Assembly (NCBI RefSeq): GCF_015229955.1
Contig: NZ_JAAKYZ010000001.1
Coordinates: 310,001 to 374,000 of the forward strand
Source of the DNA: Campylobacter concisus
GTDB taxonomy: Bacteria; Campylobacterota; Campylobacteria; Campylobacterales; Campylobacteraceae
DNA: 64,000 nucleotides
Direction of reading: 5' to 3'
In this document: positions 46,714 to 55,159 of the stretch, piece after piece
Numbering within the stretch: the first letter of the stretch is position 1
How the letters are laid out: each line of letters opens with the position of its first letter
Program-made: the position numbers and the translations under genes
Notes under the pieces: generated by a model
The model's database searches: none
Told to the model about the DNA's origin: nothing
The model's input: only the letters and a program-made list of their open reading frames with translations

Positions 46714-46824
46714 TCTATAAATTTGCTTAAAAATTAGCAAGGCATATAAAGAGTGGCAAGGATATTGACGATATACAAAAAGTGGTGTAAGCTAAATATT
46801 AAATTAAAATTTTAAAGGCTATTT

Positions 46825-47394
46825 GTGGCACAAAAATTAATATTAATAGGGGCGTCTACTGGCGGGCCTGGGCATTTAAAAAAGTTATTAAAAAACGTAA
46901 AACTAAATGGAGCTATCATCGTGATAGCCCAGCACATGAATAAAATGTTTATAAACTCTTTTGCTATGCAAATCGGAAAAGAGTGTGGCTTGGATGTTGA
47001 AATTTTAAATGAGAGGAAAATTTTAAAAGAAAATACCGTATATGTTTGCGAGCAAAATGTAGTGGTATCACCAAATTTACCAATCAGTGCAAAACCAAAT
47101 ACAGAAGAAAAGACTATATATACGCCAAATGTTGATGTGTTGTTTAAATCTGGAGTAGGAATTTGTAAAAGCGCAAATGTCCTAGCTATCTTGCTAACTG
47201 GTATCGGAGATGATGGTGCATCTGGGCTTGATAAGCTTTATAAGGCTGGAGCAAAATGTATAGCTGAAAATGAAGAGAGCGCGATAGTTTATGGCATGCC
47301 AAAACGTGCAAAAGAGCTAAATCAAAGCTTAAAATCATTAAATCTAACTATGATAAAAAAAGAGCTGGAGGATTTTTTAAATGCTATTAACTAA
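46825..47394 (+). CDS. cheB: Stand-alone CheB-type protein-glutamate methylesterase
   Basis: A 189-residue catalytic domain without the usual receiver domain. The triad is visible: Ser in LIGASTGGPGHL, His in VIAQHMN and Asp in LLTGIGDDGASG. It demethylates or deamidates chemoreceptors; without a receiver it cannot be switched by CheA phosphorylation in the normal way, as known for Campylobacter CheB. The start is GTG at 46825 with AAGG upstream. It overlaps cheR by 14 bases. Confidence 0.92.
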   Translation: MAQKLILIGASTGGPGHLKKLLKNVKLNGAIIVIAQHMNKMFINSFAMQIGKECGLDVEILNERKILKENTVYVCEQNVVVSPNLPISAKPNTEEKTIYTPNVDVLFKSGVGICKSANVLAILLTGIGDDGASGLDKLYKAGAKCIAENEESAIVYGMPKRAKELNQSLKSLNLTMIKKELEDFLNAIN

Positions 47395-48205
47395 TGACGC
47401 AAAAGATACAAAAACAATGCAAACAAATACTTCACAAGATATGGATAGTTTTAATGAATTTATGAACGTTATCAAAACTCTTTGCGGAGTTGATCTGGAG
47501 CCAAAAAGAGATATTACGTTGCAACGAATTACCATTTTTATTAGAGATCGCCAGATAAAAAGCTTTAAAGATCTTGTTTCGATGATAAGATATAACTCAA
47601 GCTTACGACAAGACATTTTAAATCTAGTAACTGTAAATGAGACTTATTTTTATAGAGAGTTGCCTCAACTTAAAGATGTGATCTATTACGCAAAGGAGCT
47701 TGGAGGAGCTAGAATTTTGTGTGCTCCTTGCTCCACTGGAGATGAGTCATATTCTCTCGCAATGCTTGCTTATGAGATGGGATTTAAACAGCATGAAATT
47801 TCAATCGTAGGTATAGACATAAACTCAGAAGCCATAGCAAGCTGTCAAAATGGCATTTTTAGTGAGAGGAGCTTGCATAGGTTAAGCGATTTTCAAAAAG
47901 AGAGATTTTTTACAAAAGTCGATGATAAATTTAAGATAAAAAAAGAAATTTTACCAAGGTGTGAGTTTAAAATTTTAAATGTTTTTGATGATGCTATTTT
48001 TAATCTAGGAAAATTTGATATCGTGCTTTCAAGAAATATGATGATCTATTTTGATGATGATTTTAGATTAAAATGCGTTGAGAGGCTTCATAAATTGCTT
48101 AAGCCAGATGGTAGGCTTTACGCTGGGCACGCTGATCTTGTTCCTTACACTCCGGCTTATGAAAAACGCTTTTCAAATGGAACTACCTACTATCTAAAAA
48201 AATAA
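47381..48205 (+). CDS. cheR: Chemoreceptor methyltransferase CheR
   Basis: A 274-residue SAM-dependent methyltransferase. The N-terminal helical domain includes KRDITLQRITIFIRDRQIKS. The catalytic domain has TVNETYFYRE, ILCAPCSTGDESYSLAMLAYE, IVGIDINSEAI, and DIVLSRNMMIYFDDD with the family's RN(V/M)xIYF. GGAGG lies nine bases before the ATG, and it overlaps cheB. A stem-loop follows. Confidence 0.95.
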   Translation: MLLTNDAKDTKTMQTNTSQDMDSFNEFMNVIKTLCGVDLEPKRDITLQRITIFIRDRQIKSFKDLVSMIRYNSSLRQDILNLVTVNETYFYRELPQLKDVIYYAKELGGARILCAPCSTGDESYSLAMLAYEMGFKQHEISIVGIDINSEAIASCQNGIFSERSLHRLSDFQKERFFTKVDDKFKIKKEILPRCEFKILNVFDDAIFNLGKFDIVLSRNMMIYFDDDFRLKCVERLHKLLKPDGRLYAGHADLVPYTPAYEKRFSNGTTYYLKK

Positions 48206-48214
48206 AAATTTGCC

Positions 48215-48246
48215 AAGTCGCCTTTTGAACTTAGGCGACTTAATTT
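48215..48246. terminator. Terminator between convergent cheR and MFS gene
   Basis: A 9-bp perfect stem AAGTCGCCT / AGGCGACTT with a 9-base loop. It lies ten bases beyond the cheR stop and nine beyond the stop of the leftward gene, so it may serve both. Confidence 0.75.
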
Positions 48247-48254
48247 AAAAACAA

Positions 48255-49451
48255 TCACCTTATTTTGTAGCTTTTTAATACTATGTGATAGTAAAAAGCC
48301 CCTATAAAAAAGAGGCTTCCCATAAAACTCGCAATCATCTCAACGCTAAATCCAATATCATAAAGCAGACCAATGATAAATGAAATAAGAGCGCTAAAGC
48401 CAAGAAAAATCATATCGTTATATGCAATCACTCGGCCATAAAATTCTTTTTTGCAGTTTTGCTGAAGCATTGTATAGGTGTAGCTCCAAAGACTTGATGT
48501 GCAAAATCCAGCGAAGATAATGCCAATAAGCGATAGATAAAAATTCCAAAGCGATAAAGCCCAAATAATGATACCAAGGCCTTGACCGATATATACGAAA
48601 ATAAGCGTATTTTTATTTATAAATTTACTAAGTATGGCTGGAGCAAACATAAGTGAAATGGATCTTGAAGTATTTAATAGTCCTATAACTAGCGATGTCG
48701 AGAGTAAATTTGCATATTTGTAATCAGCTAAAAGTGCTATCAATGCGTCATAAGCAGTAATGCCAACAAAGGCGTGCAAAAATATAAGGTGCACGATGAG
48801 TCTGTTTTCTTTTAAATAAACAAGGCCATTTTTTAGCATTTTTAGTGGTTTTTCTATAAATTCTGGCTTTAGACCTTGTAAATTTAAAAAATATAAAAAT
48901 CCAAAGCTAAGAATGTATAGTATGCCATCAAGCAAAAAGGCGCTTTTAATACCAAAAAAGTGTATATAAACTCCCGCTAGCCCCATGCCAGCGGTGTATG
49001 AGACTGCCCAGATGATAGAGTGGATCTCATTTGCGAGTTTAAGATTTTCTTTGCTTAAAATTTTTGGCAGTACGCTCATCTCTACTTGAAAATACATTCC
49101 GCCAGTGCCATTTCTAACAAAAATAATAAGTAAAAGTAGCCATAAAAAATCAAGTGAGTCTATAAAAAGAAGCATGAAAACGCTTATCGTCTCAACTGCC
49201 ATCATGATGACAAGCATTGGTTTTGGGCTAAATTTATCAACTAAAATTCCACTAAATGGAGCTATGACAACACCTGGGATAAATGCCATCGCTGCACTTA
49301 GCGTAATTGCCCAAACAGGAGCGTCAAGCTTGATAAGAAGGGTAAAAATACCTGTGTGCGAAAACCATACGCCAAAATAGCATATAAGCTGAATGATGCT
49401 TAAGAGGCGAAAATTTTTCTCTTCTTTTAAAAGTTTAAGATATTCTTTCAA
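48255..49451 (-). CDS. MFS transporter
   Basis: A 398-residue polytopic protein with about twelve hydrophobic segments, beginning NFRLLSIIQLICYFGVWFSH. Family features include APFSGILVDKFSPKPMLV after TM2 and FVRNGTGGMYFQVEMSVLPK in the centre. It resembles the enterobactin-exporter/macrolide-efflux (MFS_3) group, but the substrate cannot be told. It lies two bases from the NlpE-like lipoprotein gene in the same direction, so the two may be co-expressed. Confidence 0.85.
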   Translation of the reverse strand: MKEYLKLLKEEKNFRLLSIIQLICYFGVWFSHTGIFTLLIKLDAPVWAITLSAAMAFIPGVVIAPFSGILVDKFSPKPMLVIMMAVETISVFMLLFIDSLDFLWLLLLIIFVRNGTGGMYFQVEMSVLPKILSKENLKLANEIHSIIWAVSYTAGMGLAGVYIHFFGIKSAFLLDGILYILSFGFLYFLNLQGLKPEFIEKPLKMLKNGLVYLKENRLIVHLIFLHAFVGITAYDALIALLADYKYANLLSTSLVIGLLNTSRSISLMFAPAILSKFINKNTLIFVYIGQGLGIIIWALSLWNFYLSLIGIIFAGFCTSSLWSYTYTMLQQNCKKEFYGRVIAYNDMIFLGFSALISFIIGLLYDIGFSVEMIASFMGSLFFIGAFYYHIVLKSYKIR

Positions 49452-49452
49452 C

Positions 49453-50655
49453 TTATTGATTCCACATTAGCGTTATTTGCTCTATCTTTGTTTCATCTGG
49501 TATATCGTTTAGGCTTGTTATCTCTTTTGCAAGTGGATTTTTTAGTGTGATTAACATATCGTGGCTATCTATTTTTAGATAGATATTGTTTTTGTCACTA
49601 CTAAATTTAGAGGTAACGAGAGAATTTTTTATGTCTTTGAAATTTGATTTAAGGCTGATATTTTCTGGAGTTTTAAACTCGTTTGAATAAATTTCAATGT
49701 TTGTAATAATGCCATTTAGCAAGGTGTATTCAAAAATTCTTTCGTTTTTGTTTGTTACGATGTAGCTGCTTTCTTTTTTTGTATTATCTCGTTTTATGTT
49801 TTTTGAGCCATAAATTTTTATCACATCTCTATTTGCTGATTCGTTTGTCAGCTCTGCAAAAAAGCCTTTACCAAAGAGATTTTTTTGATCTTTATCTTTT
49901 TTATATTGTCCGCTTATGTGAGCATTTTTACAAATTTTGTTATTTGCTACTAGAAAAATTGCATTATTTATCCTGTGTATGCTTAGAGCAATGCCTTTTT
50001 CATCTAAAAGGTAAAAAATTCCTTTGTCGTAAAGTAGCTCAGAGCTAAACTCGCAAAGTGGCGAGCCATTTTTTAACGATGAATAAAAACTTATTTTCGC
50101 ACCATTTTTACTTGGCACGATTACTATATCTAAAAAGTTATCTTTGTTTTTAAATTTATAAAATTTAGCAAAAAAACTATCTTTGTAAGCTTTATTTACC
50201 GGTTCAAAATTATAAATTTGAGCTAGCACGCCAACTCGCTTATTTTTCTTGTCATCAAGCTGAAGAAGTGAGTTTTTATTTGGTGCGAAGTAGCTAAGAT
50301 TGCCATTTTCATCTTTTAAAATGATAGCACTATCATCAACATCAAATGTGCCATTTTTTTCAACTAAGCTTACTTCTTTATCCATAGTAAGCATTGTTTT
50401 TGTGTAGGTTTTGTCTTTATTTAACGTGATGATAGTTTTTATACCTTCGCAGTTTGGGCAAGGCAAAATAGTGTGAAAACTACTATAAATTGAGTTTGGA
50501 AGTATTAGCTTTTCTGGCTTCTTTGGTGTATTTGCCTGAACTAACGGCTTGTCTTCTTTTACTGTATTTTGTGTGTTTTGATTTGGCTCTAAATTTTCAT
50601 TTTTTGCGCAGCCAAGGATGAAAAATGAGATAAGTATGGCAAAAAGATATTTCAT
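49453..50655 (-). CDS. Large NlpE-type lipoprotein
   Basis: About 400 residues from the ATG at 50655 (AAGGAG upstream). The lipobox is ISFFILGC. After a Lys/Asn/Pro-rich linker, residues about 60-150 match the NlpE N-terminal barrel: FHTILPCPNCEGIKTIITLN with the CxxC motif, and LVEKNGTFDVDDSAIILKD. The remaining 250 residues are beta-rich and not recognised, apart from a C-terminal META/HslJ-like flavour that I cannot confirm. NlpE proteins sense copper and envelope stress in enterobacteria. Paralogous to the next gene. Confidence 0.75.
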   Translation of the reverse strand: MKYLFAILISFFILGCAKNENLEPNQNTQNTVKEDKPLVQANTPKKPEKLILPNSIYSSFHTILPCPNCEGIKTIITLNKDKTYTKTMLTMDKEVSLVEKNGTFDVDDSAIILKDENGNLSYFAPNKNSLLQLDDKKNKRVGVLAQIYNFEPVNKAYKDSFFAKFYKFKNKDNFLDIVIVPSKNGAKISFYSSLKNGSPLCEFSSELLYDKGIFYLLDEKGIALSIHRINNAIFLVANNKICKNAHISGQYKKDKDQKNLFGKGFFAELTNESANRDVIKIYGSKNIKRDNTKKESSYIVTNKNERIFEYTLLNGIITNIEIYSNEFKTPENISLKSNFKDIKNSLVTSKFSSDKNNIYLKIDSHDMLITLKNPLAKEITSLNDIPDETKIEQITLMWNQ

Positions 50656-50703
50656 TTGCAACTCCTTAAAAATTGCGAAATTATATCATTTTGCCTTTAA
50701 AAT

Positions 50704-51132
50704 TTATTTTACGCGTTTAAAGATGTATTTATCTTTTAGCTCGCCAGTGACCTCTTTTTGATCCATATCTAGCATTTTTAGGTTCTCGCCTTCTATTTTA
50801 TAAAAGCTCTTTTCTTTATACTCATCAATCGTTGTTATCACACCATTTTCAATTGAGTATTTGCCTTTGCTAACGGCTTTGTAGTTGTCTTTTGACTTAT
50901 AGTCCATTACACTTTCAAATGTGCCATCTTTTTTTAATGTTAAGCGTGAATCAACACCCATGCAACTAGCGCAAGGTAAAAATGCTTTATAAGTGCCCTC
51001 GATGCTGCTAATTGGAGCTTCGCAGCTACTTTTTACTTCACATTTGCCTTGTGGGACGTTTGTGTTTTGGCTAGATGATGCACAACCTGCCAAAAGTAGA
51101 GCCGCACTTAGTGCAAATATAAAATTTTTCAT
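50704..51132 (-). CDS. NlpE-type copper/envelope lipoprotein
   Basis: A 142-residue protein with lipoprotein signal ALSAALLLAGC. The NlpE-like barrel has GTYKAFLPCASCMGVDSRLT with the characteristic CxxC, then DGTFESVMDYKSKDN and GKYSIENGVITTID. This single domain is about the size of the NlpE N-terminal domain. A second copy is fused to extra sequence in the adjacent downstream gene, 48 bases away. Role inferred: metal or surface stress sensing at the outer membrane. Confidence 0.8.
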   Translation of the reverse strand: MKNFIFALSAALLLAGCASSSQNTNVPQGKCEVKSSCEAPISSIEGTYKAFLPCASCMGVDSRLTLKKDGTFESVMDYKSKDNYKAVSKGKYSIENGVITTIDEYKEKSFYKIEGENLKMLDMDQKEVTGELKDKYIFKRVK

Positions 51133-51163
51133 GCTAATCCTTTTTGAAAATAAAATTTAAAAT

Positions 51164-51175
51164 GTATTATAATAC
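51164..51175. promoter_or_regulatory. Palindromic -10 region between divergent genes
   Basis: GTATTATAATAC contains TATAAT-like boxes on both strands, between the leftward NlpE gene (start 51132) and the rightward stomatin gene (start 51213). It could serve as -10 for both. Confidence 0.45.
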
Positions 51176-51212
51176 TTAAGAAAATAACAAATTATAAATT
51201 AAAGGAGTAAAA

Positions 51213-52127
51213 ATGCAAATCGAAGCATTTGGCGTTTTAGTCGTAGTTCTGGTTATCTTTGCGTTCTTGTTTTTAAAGGCTGGCATCAAGATCGTCTCAC
51301 AAGCTGATAATCTACTCATCGAGCGACTTGGTAAATTCCACAAAGTGCTTGACGGTGGATTTCACATAATTATCCCATTTGTCGATCAAATAAGAGCGAT
51401 AATCACCGTAAAAGAGCAGCTAGTAGATATTACAAAACAGCAAGTCATCACAAAAGATAACGTTAATATAAGCGTCGATGGTATCGTTTTTTTAAAGGTA
51501 TTTGATGCAAAAATGGCGGTTTATAATGTAGATAACTATAAGCGCGCCATAGCAAATTTAGCCATGACAACGCTTCGTGGCGAGATCGGCGCGATGAATC
51601 TTGATGATACACTAAGCTCACGTGACCGCCTAAATGCCGCACTTCAAGTGGCTCTTGGCGACGCTGCTGGCAACTGGGGCGTAAAGATCATGCGTGTAGA
51701 AATTTCTGAAATTTCTGTCCCACTTGGCATCGAAGAGGCGATGAATATGCAGATGAAAGCCGAGCGTGAAAAACGTGCGATCGAGCTAAAAGCCTTGGCT
51801 GAAAAAGAGGCTTTAATTCGCAATGCCGAAGCACTAAAACAAGAAAAAGTGCTTCAAGCAGAGGCTATAGAGCGTATGGCTGATGCAAAAAAATACGAGC
51901 AAATAGCCATTGCAACGGCTCAAAAAGAGGCTATGGATATGATAAATGATAGTATGAGCAAAAACGCAAATGCGGCTGAATTTTTGCTCGCTCGCGATAG
52001 AGTCGGTGCATTTAGCGAGCTAGCTAAAAATAGCTCAAAAGATAAAATTTTAGTCCCTTATGAGGCAACTGAGCTTATTGGCTCCCTTAGTGTTTTGAAA
52101 AATTTCCTAGCTAAGGATAAGGCGTGA
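51213..52127 (+). CDS. SPFH/Band 7 (stomatin-like, QmcA-type) membrane protein
   Basis: 304 residues. An N-terminal membrane span (FGVLVVVLVIFAFLFLKAGI) is followed by the SPFH domain: ERLGKFHKVLDGGFHIIIPFVD, KDNVNISVDGIVFLKVFD and VKIMRVEISEISVPLGIEEA. A long Ala/Glu coiled coil (about 170-250) then leads to a short end. Such proteins form microdomain scaffolds that modulate membrane proteases. Its partner NfeD follows with a four-base overlap, the standard pairing. Confidence 0.93.
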   Translation: MQIEAFGVLVVVLVIFAFLFLKAGIKIVSQADNLLIERLGKFHKVLDGGFHIIIPFVDQIRAIITVKEQLVDITKQQVITKDNVNISVDGIVFLKVFDAKMAVYNVDNYKRAIANLAMTTLRGEIGAMNLDDTLSSRDRLNAALQVALGDAAGNWGVKIMRVEISEISVPLGIEEAMNMQMKAEREKRAIELKALAEKEALIRNAEALKQEKVLQAEAIERMADAKKYEQIAIATAQKEAMDMINDSMSKNANAAEFLLARDRVGAFSELAKNSSKDKILVPYEATELIGSLSVLKNFLAKDKA

Positions 52128-52516
52128 TCAGCCCTTTTATAATGATAGCAATCGGTGTGGTTTTGTGTATCACCGAGTTTATCTTCTTTTCATTTTATTT
52201 GCTATTTTTTGGCATAGCTTTTATCGTAGTTGGAGCTATAAATTTTGGTTTTAGTTTTGCTTGGAGCTATCAAATTTTAATTACAGCAGCGATTGCGATC
52301 GTGCTCCTTGTGCTTTTAAAAGCGCCGTTAAAGAGTAAATTTATGTCCAGAAAAGAGAGCTTTAACGAGGAATTTTTAGACGAAGCCGGAGTTGGCGAGA
52401 TCAGAGAAAATATGGTCTATTTCAAAGGTACACTTTGGAAATATGACGGAAATTTAGCTAACGGAGAGAAGGTGACGGTTCTTGGCACCAAAGGTGACAA
52501 GGTGATATTAAAATAA
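52124..52516 (+). CDS. NfeD-like membrane protein
   Basis: A 130-residue protein, starting GTG within the stomatin stop (GTGA). Two or three N-terminal membrane spans (MIAIGVVLCITEFIFFSFYLLFF, SYQILITAAIAIVLLVLL) precede a small C-terminal OB-fold (GEIRENMVYFKGTLWKY, GEKVTVLGTKGDKVIL). This is the short NfeD1b type without the ClpP-like protease domain. It is the usual companion of Band 7 proteins. Confidence 0.9.
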   Translation: MISPFIMIAIGVVLCITEFIFFSFYLLFFGIAFIVVGAINFGFSFAWSYQILITAAIAIVLLVLLKAPLKSKFMSRKESFNEEFLDEAGVGEIRENMVYFKGTLWKYDGNLANGEKVTVLGTKGDKVILK

Positions 52517-52537
52517 AAGTGCCATTTGGCACTTTTA
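52514..52537. terminator. Bidirectional terminator between NfeD and small lipoprotein genes
   Basis: TAAAAGTGCC-ATTT-GGCACTTTTA, a 10-bp perfect stem with A/T-rich flanks on both sides. It starts in the NfeD stop and ends next to the stop of the leftward gene. Confidence 0.85.
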
Positions 52538-52750
52538 CTATTTTGCGTGAGCTGGGCAGCCTTGCATATCGCTGTGCATTGAGCCTTGCATCATGCAGCC
52601 TTGATGGTGGCAACCTTGTTTTTGCATATCGCTTTTTATCTCTTTGTGATGAGGACAACCGCAACCTTCGTGGCTTGCTGGCTTTGGCTCATTTTTAGCA
52701 CAACCGACTAAAAATAGTCCGCAAATAACGGCAAATACTATCTTTTTCAT
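52538..52750 (-). CDS. Small Cys/His/Met-rich lipoprotein
   Basis: 70 residues. The lipobox is GLFLVGC, with lipidation at about 17. The mature 53 residues are dense in potential metal ligands: HEGCGCPHHKEIK, CHHQGCMMQGSMHSDMQGC and PAHAK. Such composition suggests binding of copper or other soft metals at the membrane surface. No named family recognised. It is convergent with the stomatin/NfeD pair. Confidence 0.75.
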   Translation of the reverse strand: MKKIVFAVICGLFLVGCAKNEPKPASHEGCGCPHHKEIKSDMQKQGCHHQGCMMQGSMHSDMQGCPAHAK

Positions 52751-52882
52751 AACTCGCTCCTTTAAAGAATTTTTAACATTTTAGCCTTTAAAAATTAATT
52801 TTTCATAACGCCTGATTTATCATATTTAAAAGCATTTTTAGCTAAACTCTCGCCCAAAAATAAGCAAAATAAAAGGTTAAAT

Positions 52883-53929
52883 TTGAAAAGACTTAGTGTA
52901 AATGAGGCTATCGATCTTATAGAAAATGCACCGCTTCACGAGCTTGGCAAGATGGCGCTAGCTAGAAAAAAAGAGCTTCATCCAGATAACATAACGACCT
53001 TCATTGTAGATCGCAACATTAACTATACAAACGTCTGCTGGGTGGATTGTAAATTTTGCGCATTTTACCGCCACGCAAAAGAAGAAGACGCTTATGTGCT
53101 AAGTTTTGAGGAGATCGGCAAGAAGATCGAGGAGCTTATCGCCATTGGCGGTACGCAAATTTTATTTCAAGGTGGCGTTCATCCAAAGCTAAAGATCGAG
53201 TGGTACGAGGAGCTTGTCGCCTACATCAGTAAGCACTATCCAAGCATCACGATACATGGTTTTTCAGCCGTTGAGATCGACTACATCGCAAGAGTTTCAA
53301 AAATTTCTACAAAAGAGGTCTTAAAACGCCTGAATGAAAAGGGCTTATACTCGATGCCAGGGGCTGGAGCGGAGATTTTAAGCGACCGCGTTCGTGACAT
53401 CATCGCCCCAAAAAAATGCGATACCTCAGACTGGCTTCGCATACACAAAGAGGCGCACGAGCTTGGTATGAAAACGACTGCTACGATGATGTTTGGCACG
53501 GTTGAGAGCACTCGTGAGATCGTCGAGCACTGGGAGCATATCAGAAATTTACAAGATGAAACGGCTGGATTTAGGGCATTTATACTTTGGAGTTTTCAAG
53601 GGCTAAACACAAAGCTCATGCAAGAATTCCCTGAGATCAAAAAGCAAAGCTCAAACGTCTATCTAAGACTTCTTGCGGTCTCAAGGCTCTTTTTGGATAA
53701 CTTTAAAAATATCCAAAGTAGCTGGGTTACGCAGGGCAGCTACGTAGGGCAGCTTGCACTTCTTTTTGGTGCTAATGACCTTGGTAGTACGATGATGGAA
53801 GAAAACGTCGTAAAGGCAGCAGGTGCTAGCTTTAGGATGAATCAAGATCAGATGATTGAGCTTATAAAAGATGTCGGAGAAATTCCAGCTAAGCGCAACA
53901 CAAACTATGATATTTTGGAGAAATTTTAG
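52883..53929 (+). CDS. mqnC: Cyclic dehypoxanthinyl futalosine synthase (radical SAM)
   Basis: A 348-residue enzyme of the futalosine route to menaquinone, used by Campylobacter. The radical SAM cluster is CWVDCKFCAFYR near residue 50 (CxxxCxxC). ILFQGGVHPKLKIEWYEE, HGFSAVEI and MPGAGAEILSDRVRD fit MqnC rather than its relatives CofH or MqnE. The start is TTG at 52883 with AAAAGG upstream. One base separates its stop from the M16 gene. Confidence 0.93.
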   Translation: MKRLSVNEAIDLIENAPLHELGKMALARKKELHPDNITTFIVDRNINYTNVCWVDCKFCAFYRHAKEEDAYVLSFEEIGKKIEELIAIGGTQILFQGGVHPKLKIEWYEELVAYISKHYPSITIHGFSAVEIDYIARVSKISTKEVLKRLNEKGLYSMPGAGAEILSDRVRDIIAPKKCDTSDWLRIHKEAHELGMKTTATMMFGTVESTREIVEHWEHIRNLQDETAGFRAFILWSFQGLNTKLMQEFPEIKKQSSNVYLRLLAVSRLFLDNFKNIQSSWVTQGSYVGQLALLFGANDLGSTMMEENVVKAAGASFRMNQDQMIELIKDVGEIPAKRNTNYDILEKF

Positions 53930-55159
53930 ATGAAAATTTTAGATATCAATGTAAAAAATGTAAAAATCCCAGTCGTTTTTGAAAGCTCAAAAGCGATGCC
54001 AGTAGTGAGCCTCAGACTTGTTTTCAAAGCAGCTGGCAGCTCTCAAAATGGCAAGCTTGCAGGCCTTGCAAGACTAAGTGCAAATTTACTAAACGAGGGC
54101 GATATGAAGCTAGGCTCGGCTAAATTTGCCAAAGAGCTTGAAGTAAGGGCGATCAGCCTAAATGCAAGCTGCGGTTTTGAGACATTTTGCATCGATCTAA
54201 ACTGCCTAAAAGAGCACTTTGCCTTTGCGTGTGGCAAGCTAAAAGAGCTACTGCTCGCTCCAAATTTGACAGAAGAAATTCTAAATAGGTGCAAAACCGT
54301 CACACTTGGCGAGATCGCAGCAAATGAAAATGACTTTGACTACTTAGCAAGGCAGGGACTTTTTGAGCTTTTGTATCCAAAAAGCGTGCTTGCTCAGCCT
54401 AGTATTGGTACTAAAAAGAGCATTAAAGCAATCACGCTTGAAGATGTGAGCAAATTTTTAAACGAGCATTTAGACCTTTCAAATTTGCTTTGCTTGCTAG
54501 GTGGCGATATCGATGAGAAGCAGACAAAAGAGCTAGCCGGCGTTTTAGAGATCCTAAAACCTGGCAAGGTGCGAAATCTAGAGCGCTTTAGCCCAAGTGA
54601 CAAGTGCGAAAGCAGCGAGATCATCAGGCAAAGCGAGCAGGCATACATCTACTTTGGTGCGCCATTTAACGTGAAACCTGAAGAAAAATACAAGGCCGCA
54701 GTGGCGACATTTATCCTAGGTGAGGGTGGCTTTGGCTCGAGGCTTATGGAGGAGATCCGTGTGAAAAGAGGGCTTGCTTATAGCGCCTACGCTAGAAATT
54801 TGCTAAATCTCTCTTACAGCCAGCTCTACGGCTACATGCAGACAAAAAATGAGAAAAAAGATGAGGCTATCGCCGTTATAAAAGAGGAAATTTTAAAATT
54901 TAGTAAAAAAGGCGTTAGCAAGGCCGAGCTTGAGCAGGCGAAGAAATTTTTACTTGGTTCGTTGCCGCTTAGACTTGAGACGCTATTTAAGCGCCTTGAC
55001 ATCGCGCAAAGCGAGTTTTATGAGCATGGCGAGCTTGGGGCATTTTTAAAGGATCTAGATAAAATTTCAGCCCTTTCGCTAAGCGAGCTAAATAGCTTCA
55101 TAAAAGCCCACGCAGAGATCAATCGGCTAAGTTTTTGCGTCCTAAAAAATGAAATTTGA
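53930..55159 (+). CDS. M16-family peptidase homologue lacking the zinc motif
   Basis: A 409-residue protein with two M16 halves. Family features include GEGGFGSRLMEEIRVKRGLAYSAYA, the second-half glycine/arginine motif, and VTLGEIAANENDFDYLARQ. The catalytic HxxEH expected around residue 45 is replaced by GLARLSANLLNEGD, so it is probably inactive by itself. Some M16 enzymes pair an inactive and an active subunit, but no catalytic partner is in this window. Tightly placed between mqnC and recG, overlapping recG by 11 bases. Confidence 0.88.
   Translation: MKILDINVKNVKIPVVFESSKAMPVVSLRLVFKAAGSSQNGKLAGLARLSANLLNEGDMKLGSAKFAKELEVRAISLNASCGFETFCIDLNCLKEHFAFACGKLKELLLAPNLTEEILNRCKTVTLGEIAANENDFDYLARQGLFELLYPKSVLAQPSIGTKKSIKAITLEDVSKFLNEHLDLSNLLCLLGGDIDEKQTKELAGVLEILKPGKVRNLERFSPSDKCESSEIIRQSEQAYIYFGAPFNVKPEEKYKAAVATFILGEGGFGSRLMEEIRVKRGLAYSAYARNLLNLSYSQLYGYMQTKNEKKDEAIAVIKEEILKFSKKGVSKAELEQAKKFLLGSLPLRLETLFKRLDIAQSEFYEHGELGAFLKDLDKISALSLSELNSFIKAHAEINRLSFCVLKNEI

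Noticed and set aside
46714-46824. Sigma-54 promoter in front of cheB (GTGGCAAGGATATTGA)
   Set aside because: The GG at the -24 position is present, but the GC at -12 is replaced by GA; too poor a match to call.
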